DNA of 29,753 nucleotides from JBCDAP01 sp038747915 (GTDB lineage Bacteria; Planctomycetota; Phycisphaerae; Phycisphaerales; UBA1924), in contig JBCDJJ010000041.1 of assembly GCA_038747915.1 (NCBI GenBank), positions 1 through 29,753 of the forward strand, in the 5' to 3' direction. The translations under genes were made by a program, and so were the position numbers. Of this stretch, positions 1-7,844 are shown piece after piece. The notes under the pieces were generated by a model that saw only the letters and a list, made by a program, of their open reading frames with translations, was not told the DNA's origin and searched no databases. Position 1 is the first letter of the stretch. Each line of letters begins with the position of its first letter.

Positions 1-94
1 ATCCCTTCTTCTCTCACTTCTATTTGCTTCCTTTGCCCCTTCAATGGCTAAAAAACCCTAATAATAGTTTAAGGGTTAGTCAACAAAGCAGCCT

Positions 95-128
95 TAATCT
101 AGGTTAGATTATTTAGATTAATTCTAAA
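95..128. promoter_or_regulatory. two inverted repeats upstream of iron transporter gene
   Basis: Two adjacent AT-rich inverted repeats lie 40-75 bases before the substrate-binding protein gene. One is TAATCTA-ggt-TAGATTA (95-111) and the other is TTTAGA-ttaat-TCTAAA (112-128). Position and symmetry fit an operator for a dimeric repressor. DtxR/MntR-type metal repressors bind TTAGGnnnnCCTAA-like palindromes, so iron-dependent repression is a reasonable inference, but the match is loose and no promoter elements were confidently identified. Confidence 0.35.
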
Positions 129-169
129 GAAATATATTGCAACACCAAATCACCAAACAGAAACCTGAC

Positions 170-1228
170 ATGCTTAAAAAACTCTTATTACTATCAGTTA
201 TAGCCCTTTTTGTTGCTTGTGGAGATAGCCAACAAGGAGGGGATTCTGACGAAAGTGCTAAGGAAATTACCTTATATACCCACCGCCATTATGATACTGA
301 CCAGCTCATCTTTGAGAAATTTGAAGAGGAGACGGGCATTAAAGTTAATGTCGTAAAAGCCAATGCGGATGAGTTAATCCAGAAAATGGAGAGCGAAGGA
401 GATCAGTCTCCTGCTGACTTGCTGATTACCGTAGATGCTGGAAGACTGGTAAGGGCTAAAGATAAAAGCCTCCTACAGTCTATTGACTCAGAAGTGCTGG
501 AATCCACCATTCCTGCTCATTTGCAAGATGATGATAACCAGTGGTTCGGTCTTACCAAAAGAGCGAGGGTAGTAGTCTATGACAAGGAGAAAGTAGATCC
601 TTCCGAGCTTTCTACCTATGAAGAATTAGTAGATCCTAAGTGGGAAGGGAAAATCCTTATTCGTGCTTCAGGAAATATTTACAACCAGTCTCTTATGGCT
701 TCTATCATCGCAAATGATGGACCTGAAGCTGCCAAAGCCTGGGCTGAAGGACTTGTTAGCAACTTTGCTCGTTCTCCTAAAGGAAATGACCGTGATCAGG
801 TTAAAGCTATCCTCGCAGGTGAGGGAGAGCTCGCCATCATCAATACCTATTATCTGGGAAGGCTGATCACATCAGAAGATTCTCTAGAAGCTGCAGCTGG
901 TAATGCCGTAAGTGTATTTTTCCCTAATCAGGATGACAGAGGTACCCACGTGAATATCAGTGGGATAGGAGTGGCCAAATATGCCCCTAATAAAGAGAAT
1001 GCTGTTAAGTTTATTGAGTATCTGGTGAGCCAGGAAGTACAGGAGACCTTTGCTCAAGCCAATTTTGAGTATCCTGTTAACCCTGCGGCAGCTTCTTCAG
1101 AACTCTTACTCTCTTGGGGAGAATTCAAAGAAGATAACCTTCCTCTTTCCAAATTAGGTGAACTAAATAAAGATGCAGTTGTTACCTTTGATGAGGTAGG
1201 ATGGGATAACGGCCCTAATGCACAGTAA
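170..1228 (+). CDS. iron(III) ABC transporter substrate-binding lipoprotein (FutA/FbpA type)
   Basis: Predicted periplasmic or surface lipoprotein of 352 aa that binds ferric iron for an ABC importer. The chosen ATG at 170 gives a lipoprotein signal, LLLLSVIALFVAC with the lipobox Cys at residue 17; an in-frame TTG at 137 would put eleven extra residues before it. The mature part starts with ITLYTHRHYDTDQ, matching the YSSRHY-type first strand of FutA proteins. It later has INTYYLGRL, where FbpA/FutA proteins carry the paired iron-binding tyrosines. The permease gene overlaps its 3' end (start 1218), as in a normal bicistronic operon. Base composition is AT-rich with Bacteroidota-like codon use, unlike everything after about 1.43 kb. 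Family assignment is firm; the substrate is inferred from the family. Confidence 0.93.
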   Translation: MLKKLLLLSVIALFVACGDSQQGGDSDESAKEITLYTHRHYDTDQLIFEKFEEETGIKVNVVKANADELIQKMESEGDQSPADLLITVDAGRLVRAKDKSLLQSIDSEVLESTIPAHLQDDDNQWFGLTKRARVVVYDKEKVDPSELSTYEELVDPKWEGKILIRASGNIYNQSLMASIIANDGPEAAKAWAEGLVSNFARSPKGNDRDQVKAILAGEGELAIINTYYLGRLITSEDSLEAAAGNAVSVFFPNQDDRGTHVNISGIGVAKYAPNKENAVKFIEYLVSQEVQETFAQANFEYPVNPAAASSELLLSWGEFKEDNLPLSKLGELNKDAVVTFDEVGWDNGPNAQ

Positions 1229-1430
1229 ACTTAAACAACTAAGTAGAGATACAAGCCAATGGTCATGGTACGTGATGATCATTGGCTTATTTGTTGCCAT
1301 TCCGGCTTTTACCATTGTCTTCTATTTATTTGATGGAGTAGGGGAAATGTGGGGACATATCACCGCCTACTTCCTACTAGATTACCTGACCAACTCTCTC
1401 ATCCTCCTTGTTGCTCATTTTTCGCTCTGA
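1218..1430 (+). pseudogene. iron ABC transporter permease, 5' fragment cut by contig junction
   Basis: Begins inside the 3' end of the substrate-binding protein gene. The first ~65 residues look like the N-terminus of an iron-type ABC permease: a short cytoplasmic stretch, a membrane segment (WYVMIIGLFVAIPAFTIVFYLF) and a second one beginning at DYLTNSLILLV. A complete permease of this family is about 500 aa. Here the frame ends at 1430, where the sequence becomes high-GC, so the rest is missing. The last few residues (about AHFSL) probably come from the joined DNA. I infer truncation by assembly chimerism rather than a biological pseudogene. Confidence 0.8.
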
Positions 1431-1440
1431 TGTTCTTGGC
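1405..1440. other. composition breakpoint / probable chimeric contig junction
   Basis: Left of this point the DNA is AT-rich and encodes Bacteroidota-type iron transport proteins. Right of it the DNA is strongly GC-rich and remains so for 28 kb. The break falls inside the permease gene, with no mobile-element ends visible. A palindromic repeat copy begins at once on the right (1441), a typical place for a misjoin. Confidence 0.75.
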
Positions 1441-1473
1441 TCTGGCGCGCGTGCTCGCGCCCGCGGCTCGGAT
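1441..1473 (-). repeat. left arm of 33-nt inverted repeat flanking moxR (repeat family 2)
   Basis: Reverse complement of 2569-2601 with 30 of 33 positions identical. It contains the family-2 core (GAGCCGCGGGCGCGAGC read on the minus strand), also seen at 14659-14683 and 16211-16235. Confidence 0.8.
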
Positions 1474-1523
1474 TTGTGCCCGACCGACCACGGCTCGGCT
1501 CGCACGGCCCATACACTGCCGCC

Positions 1524-2543
1524 ATGGAACTCACCGACATGACGCCCGACCAGGCCGCCGCTGCCGCGCAGAAATTCCGCGACGACTACGCCGCTGTCCG
1601 AGGAGAGATCGCCAAGGCCGTCGTCGGCCACACCGACATCGTCTCCGGTGTGCTGGCCGGTCTGTTCGTCGGCGGCCACGTGCTCCTTGAGGGCGTGCCC
1701 GGCCTCGGCAAGACGCTGCTCATCCGTACCCTTTCAGAAGCCCTCTCCCTCGAGTTCCGCCGCGTGCAGTTCACGCCCGACCTCATGCCCGCCGACATCA
1801 CCGGCACCGAGGTGGTCCGCGAGGTCAGCGGCGAGCTCAAGTTCGCCTTCGAGCAAGGTCCCGTCTTCACCCAGATCCTGCTGGCCGACGAGATCAACCG
1901 CGCCACTCCCAAGACCCAGTCCGCACTGCTCGAATCCATGCAGGAGAAGTCGGTCACCGTCGGCGGCGAGACGCGGTCTCTGCCCAAGCCATTCTTCGTG
2001 ATGGCGACCCAGAACCCCATCGAGCAAGAAGGCGTCTACCCGCTCCCCGAGGCCCAGCTCGACCGCTTCCTCTTCAAGCTCGTCGTCGGCTACTCCGGCC
2101 GGGCCGAGCTGAGCGAGATCCTCGACCGCACCACCGCCGGGATCGACGCCGTCGTCAAGCAGGTGCTCGACGGCGAGACCATCCTCGAGCATCAGCGACT
2201 CGTCCGCCGCGTCGCCATCGCCCGTCACGTGCAGGACTACGCCGTCCGGCTCGTCCTGAGCACCCACTCCAACGGCGAGTTCGCCACCCCCACGGTCAAC
2301 CGCGTCGTCCGCGTCGGCGCGAGCCCGCGTGCTGCCCAGGCCATCGTGCTCGGCGCCAAGTGCGCCGCCCTCATCGACGGCCGCGCCGCCGTCAGCACCG
2401 ACGACATCAAGGCCGTCGCCATCCCGGCCCTGCGGCACCGCATCGTGCTCAACTTCGAGGGCGAGGCCGAGGGCCTCACCACCGACGCCGTCGTCGAGAA
2501 CATCCTCGCCACGCTCCCCGTCGAGGTCGCCGCCGCCGCATAA
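1524..2543 (+). CDS. MoxR-family AAA+ ATPase
   Basis: 339-aa AAA+ ATPase of the MoxR family, chaperone-like proteins that act with VWA/DUF58 partners on metal-cofactor or envelope targets. Walker A is GVPGLGKT (57-64), Walker B is LLADEIN (about 119-125), and the family signature ATQNPIEQEGVYPLPEAQLD is at 161-180, followed by the C-terminal helical lid. The ATG at 1524 was preferred to the upstream GTG at 1476 because MoxR proteins normally start close to the QKFRDDYAAVRGEI-type helix and because 1476 lies next to a repeat. The usual DUF58 and VWA partner genes are absent: the next gene is convergent and unrelated. The gene sits between inverted repeats at 1441-1473 and 2569-2601. The physiological target is unknown. 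Confidence 0.95.
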   Translation: MELTDMTPDQAAAAAQKFRDDYAAVRGEIAKAVVGHTDIVSGVLAGLFVGGHVLLEGVPGLGKTLLIRTLSEALSLEFRRVQFTPDLMPADITGTEVVREVSGELKFAFEQGPVFTQILLADEINRATPKTQSALLESMQEKSVTVGGETRSLPKPFFVMATQNPIEQEGVYPLPEAQLDRFLFKLVVGYSGRAELSEILDRTTAGIDAVVKQVLDGETILEHQRLVRRVAIARHVQDYAVRLVLSTHSNGEFATPTVNRVVRVGASPRAAQAIVLGAKCAALIDGRAAVSTDDIKAVAIPALRHRIVLNFEGEAEGLTTDAVVENILATLPVEVAAAA

Positions 2544-2568
2544 CACACCGATCGTGCGGCGTCGCATG

Positions 2569-2601
2569 ATCCGAGCCGTGTGCGCGAACACGCGCGCCAG
2601 A
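2569..2601 (+). repeat. right arm of 33-nt inverted repeat flanking moxR (repeat family 2)
   Basis: Inverted copy of 1441-1473 with three mismatches, 25 bases after the moxR stop. Its internal near-palindrome (GTGTGCGCGaaCACGCGCGC) could also act as a hairpin in the convergent space between moxR and the TPR gene. The remaining bases up to 2713 show no gene. Confidence 0.75.
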
Positions 2602-2713
2602 GGAACGATCGCCGGTTGCACTATCGAGTCCACGCACGAAGACCGCATCGACATTTCTAACAACCGTGAATCCGGCACACGCGCTCATACACCGGCCCGG
2701 CCAACGACACCCC

Positions 2714-3724
2714 CTACCGATCCGCAACCAGCCGCGCCGCCAGATCCCGCGCCCCCTCGTGCCCCAAAATAACCGCGCGCCGAGCCGCACCGAGCGCCGC
2801 CTCCACATCACCCGCGCGCTCGTGCCACACCGCCGACTGGTACGCCAGCGCCGCATCGTCCGGCCACCGCACCGACGCCTCCGCGTACGCCCGCGCCGCC
2901 TCGCCCGCTTCGCCGAGCAACCCCAGACTCAGCCCAAGCTCCGCCAGCACCTCGCGCGCCGATGCCGCGTTCGGCATCGGCGCACCGATCAGCACCTCCG
3001 CTGCCTCACGAGGTCGCCCCTCACGACGCAGCGCCTTCGACTCGATCAGCCGGTACGCCGGACCCGCCGGCTCGAGCGCCCGCGCCCGGCGGATGTACTC
3101 GAGCGCCGCCCCAGCGTTCCCGCTATCGAGCGCAAGCCCTGCGAGCCCCGCCCACGCCTGTGGGATGGTCTCGTCCAGCGCCGTCACGAGCCCCAGGCTG
3201 CGCCGCGCCCCCTCGACATCGCCCAGCGCCCGCTGCACCTGCGCCCGGTACAGCGGGTGCTTCGGGTTCCCCGGCGCCTGCTGCTGCGCGAGCGTGTACT
3301 GGTGCTCGCTTAGCGCCAGCTCGCCCGCCTCGAACGCGATCGTGCCCATCAAAAACCGGTACTCCGCCGAGTCGGGCCCCAAGCGCACCGCCTCGTCCAT
3401 CGCGGCGTACGCCTCCTCCCACCGCCGCTGACCGATGAGCGCCTCACCAAGCACAAGATGCAATCGCTGCTCGTCCGCCCACGTGTCGAGCGCGGCACGC
3501 GCCACCGCCTCGGCCTCGGCGTAGTCCCCCTTGCCGACCAGCGCCGCCGCACCCTGGTGCGCCCGCTCGATCACGAGTTCCGCCTCAACACCGCGCGGGC
3601 CACCGTCGCCCGTCGCCGGGTCTCCACCCGCGAGCAGGCTCGTGAGCACCGCGCCGCCAACGCCCAGCGCGCCGAGCACCAGCACCGCCCCGAGCACCGC
3701 CCGTCGCATGGTCCGCTGCGCCAT
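2714..3724 (-). CDS. membrane-anchored tetratricopeptide-repeat protein
   Basis: 336-aa protein starting MAQRTMRRAVLG; the ATG at 3724 was chosen because a hydrophobic anchor (AVLGAVLVLGALGVGGAVL) follows directly. The rest is a chain of TPR-like helix pairs from about residue 50 to the end (for example YAEAEAVARAALDTW, WEEAYAAMDEAVRLGPDSAEYRFLMG, GAALEYIRRARALEPAGPAYRL, VEAALGAARRAVILGHEGA). It probably sits in the cytoplasmic membrane with the repeats outside the bilayer, as a protein-protein scaffold. It is divergent from valS (63 bases between starts). No enzymatic motif is seen and the partner is unknown. Confidence 0.88.
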   Translation of the reverse strand: MAQRTMRRAVLGAVLVLGALGVGGAVLTSLLAGGDPATGDGGPRGVEAELVIERAHQGAAALVGKGDYAEAEAVARAALDTWADEQRLHLVLGEALIGQRRWEEAYAAMDEAVRLGPDSAEYRFLMGTIAFEAGELALSEHQYTLAQQQAPGNPKHPLYRAQVQRALGDVEGARRSLGLVTALDETIPQAWAGLAGLALDSGNAGAALEYIRRARALEPAGPAYRLIESKALRREGRPREAAEVLIGAPMPNAASAREVLAELGLSLGLLGEAGEAARAYAEASVRWPDDAALAYQSAVWHERAGDVEAALGAARRAVILGHEGARDLAARLVADR

Positions 3725-3788
3725 GCGACGACGATAGCCGACAGCTAAACTGCCCGGCTCGCCGCCGAGTGGGCGGGAACCCCGAACC

Positions 3789-6700
3789 ATGCCCACGACG
3801 ACGATGCCCATCTCGCTGCCAAAGAAGTACGTGCCCGCCGACCACGAGGACCGGATCCGCGAGCGGTGGGACGCCACCGGCGCCTTCCGCGCCGACCCTG
3901 CGCGCGTGGACCGCGCCGCCGACCCCACCCACGAGCCCGGCGCCCCTCGCCCGCCCTACTGCGTGCTGATCCCGCCGCCCAACGTCACCGCCAAGCTCCA
4001 CCTCGGCCACGCCTTCAACAACACCATCCAAGACATGCTCGTGCGCGCGCACCGCATGAAAGGCTACGAAACCCTCTGGATGCCCGGCACCGATCACGCC
4101 GGCATCGCCACCCAAACCGTGGTCGACCGCCGCCTCAAAGAAGCCGGCGAACCCGCCCTCGCCGACTACACACGACTGGAGGCCGACGGCCAGAACGGAC
4201 GCGAGCAGTTCATCGCCAAAGTCCAGGCCTGGAAGGACGAGTACGAGGCCGCCATCACCGATCAGCTCAAACGCATGGGATGCTCGTGCGACTGGAGCCG
4301 TCAGCGGTTCACCATGGACCCGATCTGCGCGCGAGCGGTCCGCGAAGCCTTCTTTCAGCTCTTCAAAGCCGGCCTGATCGAGCGCGGCAAGCGGCTCGTC
4401 AACTGGGACCCCGTCACCCAAACCGCCCTCGCCGACGACGAGGTCGAGACCTACGACGCCGACGGTGTGTTCGCCTACATGCGCTACCCGCTGTGCGATG
4501 CCGAGGGCACCCCCGCCACCTCGCCCGGTGGCCTCGACCACATCACGGTCGCCACCACACGCCCCGAGACCTACATGGGCGACACCGCCGTCGCCATGAA
4601 CCCCAAGGACTCGCGCGCCACCGACCTCAAGGGCATGCACGCCAAGCTGCCCCTCGTGGGGCGCGTCATCCCCATCATCCAGGACGACTACGTTGTCCTC
4701 CCAGACCCCGAGTCGGGCGACTCCAAAGCCAAGATGGCCACCGGCTTCCTCAAGGTCACCCCTGCTCACGATCCCAACGACTGGGCCATCGGCGAGCGGC
4801 ACGACCTCCCGGTCATCAACGTCTTCGCACCCGACGCCACCATCTCCGGCCAGCACGGATGGGACGACGTCGGCGAGGCCACTGCCCTCCTCGGCCTCTC
4901 CCGCGAGGACGCGTGCGAGCGCGTCATGGCCGAGTTCGACCGGCGCGGCCTCCTCGAGAAGGTCGTCAAGCCGTATACCCACGCCGTCGGCCACAGCTAC
5001 CGAAGCCACGCCGCCATCGAGCCCTACCTGAGCGACCAGTGGTACTGCAAGGTCACCGACGACCACCTCCGAGGCGAGGCCCAGCGGGCTCTTCAACTCG
5101 ACCAACGCACCCAAGACTCACTCCAGTCCTGGCCCCAAAGCACGCCGGCCACCGGTGGCGGAGGCATCCTGCCTCCACGAACAACAACCTCAGACCTCAC
5201 GAAATCGAAAGGTGATCTCCCCCACTGGGAGAAAGGTGGGAGCACCTACTTCATCACCTTCAATACAAGCGGCACCACGCTCAGCGATGACGAAAAAGAC
5301 ATCGTGCTGTCCGCATGCCTGCATTGGCACGGAGCGCGCGTCGACGTCCACGCGATCTGTGTCATGCCCAACCACGTTCATCTGGTGGCGCGCCCCCTCC
5401 CGGTGCCTGGCAAGAGAGAGACGTGGCACCCACTCTCCGACGTGCTGCATTCGATCAAGAGCTTCTCCGCAACCGAGATCAACAAACAACGAGGCTCGAC
5501 CGGCTCCCTGTGGCAGCATGAGTCGTACGACCGAATCGTCCGTGATGAGGACGAGTGGCGGGAGAAGATCCGGTACGTGGTCGAGAACCCGGGGCGTGCG
5601 GGCGAAGACGATGGGTATCGGTGGGTGTGGCTGAAGGGCGGCGGCGATCGTTCACGGAGGCAGGATGCCTCCGCCACCGACCAGGGTGATTCGTCCCTCG
5701 CCTTCACCCCCGCCCGCTACGCCAAAACCTACGAAACCTGGCACGACAACCTGAAGGACTGGTGCATCAGCCGCCAACTCTGGTGGGGGCACCGGATCCC
5801 AATCTGGACCTTTGTGACACCAGACCGAGATCGAGTTCTCGCGATCGAACAAGGGACCGAACTCCTTGCAGACCTCGTCGATGATCGAAGAACCGTCGTT
5901 CGACCAGACGAGCAGCATGGGCTGATCCATGTATGCACCAAGGACCCCGGCACGGTCCATGCACTCGAGCAATTCACAGCTTCGATACACGCGCAACGTA
6001 ACGTGCTCGCTGACGATGACTCCGCGGTGTTCATCAACGCATACCAAGACCCCGACGTCCTCGACACCTGGTTCTCCTCCGCTCTCTGGCCCCTCTCCAC
6101 ACTCGGGTGGCCAAACGCCGACCTCCCCACCATCGACCCCAAACAGATCGATCAGGGTGACACCGCCGAGGTTCGCTCCGTCTGGGTCAAGCGCGTCGGC
6201 ACCTGGCAAGCGTTCATCGGCGACCCGACCGACAACACCGGCTCCGACGAACTCATCGACACGCTCCTCCCCCTCCGCGACCTGCACCGCCGCGACGACA
6301 CCTCCGACTTCCGCCCGCTCGCCTACCAGCTCTTCCGCGAAGCGGACCTCGAGCGCGATGGCCTCGAAGCCGTCCCGCTCTTCCAAGCCGACGACATTCA
6401 GCAAGCAAACGACCTCGTCTGCGCCGTCGCAGTACGCACCGACGAACCGGTCACCATGCCAAACGGCGACACCGTCGACATCCCGGGCCTCCTGCTCCGC
6501 CACGGCTTCCAGGACACCGCCGGCCTGCTCGACGCCTTCAACCCCACCGATGTGCTCTGCACCGCCCGCGAGATCATCACCCTCTGGGTGAGCCGCATGG
6601 TCATGTTCAACCGCTTCTTCCGAGGCGACAACATCACCCCCGCCCCACCCCCCTTCCGCGACGTCGTCATCCACGCCATGATCCAAGACGGCGAGGGACG

Positions 6701-7844
6701 CAAAATGTCCAAGTCGCTCGGCAACGGTGTCGACCCGCTCGACATCATCGCCTCGCACGGCTCCGACGCCATGCGCTTCACCCTCTGCCAGATGGCCACG
6801 CAGACGCAAGATGTCCGCATGCCCGTCGAGCGCGATCCCCAAACCGGCCACAACACCTCGCCGAAGTTCGATCTCGGGCGAAACTTCTGCACCAAGGTCT
6901 TCAACGCCGCCAAGCTCGTCGCCAACTTCTTCCAGAACGCACCGGACCATCCACCGAGCGTCGCACCGGGCAACGCCGCGATCGAACCGGCGAGCCTCTC
7001 GCTCGTCGACCGGTGGGTGCTGTCGCGTCTCGCGATGACCATCGAGCGCATGGACACCGCCATCGCCACCTACCAGTTCAACCAACTCGCCGAAGCCATC
7101 TACGACTTCGTCTGGCGCGACTTCTGCGACTGGTACCTCGAAGCCATTAAACCCACCGCCCGCGAGTCCGCCGATCAGCGATCCGTCGTCGCGAACGTCC
7201 TCGAAGCCATCATCCGCCTGCTCCACCCGATCGCACCCTTCGTGACCGAGGTCATCGGCGAAGCCGTGCATACGCTCGAACGCCACCCCATCGCCGGGCT
7301 CGACCTCCCCGAGCGCAGCGCGTTCGACGCACTGGTTTGCCGATCCGCCTGGCCCACTACGGATGCATCGCTCCGCGATGAAGAAGCCGAGCGCATCTTC
7401 GGCCGAGCCCAGGCACTCACCGAGGTCATCCGACAAACCCGAGCGCAGCAAGATGTCCCGCCCAAACGCCGCATCACACTCCACGCTCCCCAGGTCGTGA
7501 TCGACGAGGTACTCGGCGCCCAGTCCGGCATGGTCGAGTCACTCGCGGGCCTCGAGCGAGTCGCGACCGATCCGCCAGACGGCCCCGCGGTCCAGGTCCG
7601 CTCCGAAGGCCACACCCTCGCGCTCACCAACCTCGCCGACGAAGTCGATCCACAAGCCCAAGCCGCCAAACTCCGCGAGCAGCTCGCCAAGCTCGAAAAA
7701 GACCTCGCCGCACTCGACAAGCGCCTCGGCAACCCCGGCTACACCGAAAAAGCCCCCGCACACCTCGTCGAAGAAACCAGGGCCCAACGCGCCAAGAAGG
7801 CCAAAGAAATCGACGACATCCGCAAGGAGCTCGACCAGCTATGA
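3789..7844 (+). CDS. valS: valyl-tRNA synthetase with an in-frame RAYT transposase domain insertion
   Basis: Class Ia synthetase that charges tRNA-Val in the cytoplasm. HIGH is present as HLGH (71-74) in PPPNVTAKLHLGHAF, and KMSKS is at 972-976 (GRKMSKSLGN). The editing domain, DWCISRQLWWGHRIP, DVLDTWFSSALWP and the C-terminal coiled-coil arm (LREQLAKLEKDLAALDKRL onward) are all present. Length is 1351 aa against roughly 900-1000 for the family. Two regions explain the excess. Residues ~455-632 (nt 5154-5678) are a REP-bounded HUH transposase domain placed between the editing domain (SDQWYCKV) and FTPARYAKTYETWHDNLKDWCISRQ. Residues ~775-916 lie between STLGWP and FNPTDVLCTAREIITLWVSRM, where E. 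coli ValRS has about 15 residues. The reading frame is open throughout. The lipoprotein gene overlaps its stop by four bases. I infer that the synthetase still works because it is normally essential and all motifs survive, unless a second valS exists elsewhere. Confidence 0.96.
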   Translation: MPTTTMPISLPKKYVPADHEDRIRERWDATGAFRADPARVDRAADPTHEPGAPRPPYCVLIPPPNVTAKLHLGHAFNNTIQDMLVRAHRMKGYETLWMPGTDHAGIATQTVVDRRLKEAGEPALADYTRLEADGQNGREQFIAKVQAWKDEYEAAITDQLKRMGCSCDWSRQRFTMDPICARAVREAFFQLFKAGLIERGKRLVNWDPVTQTALADDEVETYDADGVFAYMRYPLCDAEGTPATSPGGLDHITVATTRPETYMGDTAVAMNPKDSRATDLKGMHAKLPLVGRVIPIIQDDYVVLPDPESGDSKAKMATGFLKVTPAHDPNDWAIGERHDLPVINVFAPDATISGQHGWDDVGEATALLGLSREDACERVMAEFDRRGLLEKVVKPYTHAVGHSYRSHAAIEPYLSDQWYCKVTDDHLRGEAQRALQLDQRTQDSLQSWPQSTPATGGGGILPPRTTTSDLTKSKGDLPHWEKGGSTYFITFNTSGTTLSDDEKDIVLSACLHWHGARVDVHAICVMPNHVHLVARPLPVPGKRETWHPLSDVLHSIKSFSATEINKQRGSTGSLWQHESYDRIVRDEDEWREKIRYVVENPGRAGEDDGYRWVWLKGGGDRSRRQDASATDQGDSSLAFTPARYAKTYETWHDNLKDWCISRQLWWGHRIPIWTFVTPDRDRVLAIEQGTELLADLVDDRRTVVRPDEQHGLIHVCTKDPGTVHALEQFTASIHAQRNVLADDDSAVFINAYQDPDVLDTWFSSALWPLSTLGWPNADLPTIDPKQIDQGDTAEVRSVWVKRVGTWQAFIGDPTDNTGSDELIDTLLPLRDLHRRDDTSDFRPLAYQLFREADLERDGLEAVPLFQADDIQQANDLVCAVAVRTDEPVTMPNGDTVDIPGLLLRHGFQDTAGLLDAFNPTDVLCTAREIITLWVSRMVMFNRFFRGDNITPAPPPFRDVVIHAMIQDGEGRKMSKSLGNGVDPLDIIASHGSDAMRFTLCQMATQTQDVRMPVERDPQTGHNTSPKFDLGRNFCTKVFNAAKLVANFFQNAPDHPPSVAPGNAAIEPASLSLVDRWVLSRLAMTIERMDTAIATYQFNQLAEAIYDFVWRDFCDWYLEAIKPTARESADQRSVVANVLEAIIRLLHPIAPFVTEVIGEAVHTLERHPIAGLDLPERSAFDALVCRSAWPTTDASLRDEEAERIFGRAQALTEVIRQTRAQQDVPPKRRITLHAPQVVIDEVLGAQSGMVESLAGLERVATDPPDGPAVQVRSEGHTLALTNLADEVDPQAQAAKLREQLAKLEKDLAALDKRLGNPGYTEKAPAHLVEETRAQRAKKAKEIDDIRKELDQL
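5154..5182 (+). repeat. REP family 1, left end of RAYT insertion
   Basis: Head GGTGG (5154-5158), then GGAGGCA-TCC-TGCCTCC (5160-5176, perfect 7-bp stem) and tail ACGAAC. Read in the valS frame it gives GGGGILPPR. The ACGAAC tail avoids the in-frame TGA that the commoner GTGAAC tail would create. Confidence 0.9.
5650..5678 (-). repeat. REP family 1, right end of RAYT insertion (inverted)
   Basis: Inverted copy: tail GTTCAC, stem-loop GGAGGCAGGATGCCTCC (5656-5672), head CCACC (5674-5678). Heads face outward and tails inward relative to the transposase. In the valS frame it is read as RRQDASATD. Confidence 0.9.

Larger units (their letters stand above)
5154..5678 (+). mobile_element. REP-bounded RAYT (TnpA_REP, Y1/HUH) domain inserted in frame in valS
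   Basis: Between two inverted REP palindromes lies a complete REP-associated tyrosine transposase homologue, read in the valS frame. Family landmarks in order: LPHWEKGGSTYFITF, VDVHAICVMPNHVHLV (HUH motif His529/His531 in valS numbering), LSDVLHSIKSFSATEINK, SLWQHESYDRIVRDEDEW and IRYVVENPGRAG. Tyr580 in HESYDRIV lies 51 residues after His529, close to the His62-Tyr115 spacing I recall for E. coli TnpA_REP, so it is the likely catalytic Tyr; Tyr596 is the alternative. Codons from the left REP through the conserved start include no ATG, GTG or TTG, and no stop occurs before valS resumes. Translation therefore depends on valS. RAYTs mobilise or maintain REP sequences as single-strand endonucleases; activity in this fusion is untested. 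Confidence 0.92.

Noticed and set aside
1441..2601. moxR between inverted repeats as an insertion sequence or composite transposon
   Set aside because: There is no transposase between the repeats. The repeats belong to a short palindromic family also found alone elsewhere.
3585..5114. 509-codon open frame on the minus strand over the start of valS
   Set aside because: It overlaps the conserved HIGH and editing regions and has the repetitive Val/Gly/Asp composition typical of antisense shadows.
5652..7484. 610-codon open frame on the minus strand within valS
   Set aside because: It is a high-GC shadow of the synthetase frame with no domain resemblance. The plus-strand frame carries all the family motifs.
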